A DNA stretch of 64,000 nt from Paracoccus gahaiensis (lineage in GTDB: Bacteria > Pseudomonadota > Alphaproteobacteria > Rhodobacterales > Rhodobacteraceae). The stretch's first letter is position 1. Every line of letters begins with the position of its first letter. The notes beneath the pieces were generated by a model that did no database searches, had not been told where the DNA came from, and saw nothing but the letters and a program-made list of their open reading frames with translations. Shown piece after piece: positions 63,595-64,000 of this stretch. The stretch covers positions 1 to 64,000 of the forward strand of contig NZ_SUNI01000009.1 of the NCBI RefSeq assembly GCF_005048225.1, in the 5' to 3' direction. Both the position numbers and the translations under genes were made by a program.

Positions 63595-64000
63595 AGCGCG
63601 TCCTCCACCATCCAGGACATCAGCGCGGGGAAATCGATCCCGGCATGGGCGGCCTGTTCGGGGGCGAGGCTGGTGGGGGTCATGCCGGGCTGGGTGTTCA
63701 CCTCCAGGATGATCAGCCCCGCCAGCCCGCGGTCCTCGTCCCACCGGAAATCGGTGCGCGTCAGGCCGGTGCAGCCAAGCGCCCGATGCGCGCGAAGCGC
63801 CATGTCCAGACAGGCGTCGCGGATCTCGGACGGAATCTCGGCGGGGATCACGTGGCGCGAGCCGCCGACCGTGTATTTGGCGGCGTAGTCGTACCAGCCC
63901 GTCGTCTGGATCTCGGTCACGTCCAGCGCGCGGTCGCCCATGACCGTGGTGGTCAGCTCGCGCCCCGGGGCATAGGTTTCCACCATCACCCGCGCGGGCA
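63582..64000 (-). CDS. ddl: D-alanine-D-alanine ligase, C-terminal part (5' end outside window)
   Basis: About 139 C-terminal residues are visible. They show the ATP-grasp signature: [40 protein letters not shown] and [22 protein letters not shown], with Asp, Glu and Asn as metal ligands. Ddl makes D-Ala-D-Ala for peptidoglycan. It heads the visible division cluster and overlaps ftsQ. Confidence 0.96.
   Translation of the reverse strand, partial: PARVMVETYAPGRELTTTVMGDRALDVTEIQTTGWYDYAAKYTVGGSRHVIPAEIPSEIRDACLDMALRAHRALGCTGLTRTDFRWDEDRGLAGLIILEVNTQPGMTPTSLAPEQAAHAGIDFPALMSWMVEDALCRS

Noticed and set aside
1..64000. CRISPR arrays, rRNA operons, insertion sequences
   Set aside because: No regularly spaced repeats, no rRNA-like stretch and no DDE transposase were seen.

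Overview
The window reads as the chromosome of a GC-rich alphaproteobacterium of the family Rhodobacteraceae, most likely Paracoccus or a close relative. Three things point there: a complete polyhydroxybutyrate (PHB) gene set (phaR, phaP, phaC, phaZ) with PhaR-type CTGC-N3-GCAG sites, the alphaproteobacterial division cluster running ddl, ftsQ, ftsA, ftsZ, lpxC, bamD, recN, and a short-chain fatty acyl regulator with TTTGCAAA sites. The genus call is an inference from gene content, not from a database search.

Layout. Positions 1-6522 are a visibly AT-richer integrative element inserted at the 3' end of a tRNA-Ser(GGA) gene. It carries an HNH endonuclease, a small membrane protein, a serine recombinase, a two-gene reverse transcriptase plus SLATT-type membrane protein operon (a candidate anti-phage module), and a tyrosine integrase next to the tRNA. 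Its left end lies outside the window. From 6523 on the sequence is ordinary core chromosome with high GC and few gaps. In order it holds: PHB metabolism (6.6-11.6 kb); thrS and a cold-shock gene (13-15.5 kb); an acyl-CoA ligase, a DsbA-family protein and an MFS pump (15.6-19 kb); a fructose/ribose-type ABC importer with a divergent ROK regulator (19-23.3 kb); rpsD; an aminotransferase/prephenate dehydrogenase pair; a non-flagellar MotA/MotB-like pair (27.9-30.9 kb); a drug efflux gene and a BrkB gene; purB; a fliG homologue; gap; pyrC-pyrE-dnaB; a second MFS pump; the ScfR-type regulator; an M23 peptidase-bactofilin pair; coaD; valine catabolism (mmsA to mmsB, 48-54.8 kb); two related small secreted proteins; then recN, bamD, lpxC, ftsZ, ftsA, ftsQ and the 3' part of ddl.

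Working together. PhaC makes PHB, PhaP coats the granule, PhaZ remobilises it, and PhaR senses polymer and represses phaP. The acyl-CoA dehydrogenase, 3-hydroxyisobutyryl-CoA hydrolase, MmsB and MmsA are consecutive steps of valine degradation to propionyl-CoA, and TTTGCA-type sites occur both at the ScfR gene and at mmsA. The right end encodes the divisome core (FtsQ, FtsA, FtsZ) beside envelope assembly genes (Ddl, LpxC, BamD).

The most interesting items are the RT-SLATT operon in the island, the histone-like N-terminal extension of PhaC, a dispersed intergenic repeat with four clear copies, paired DnaA boxes ahead of dnaB, and MotA/MotB-like and FliG-like genes lying close together without flagellar genes in view.
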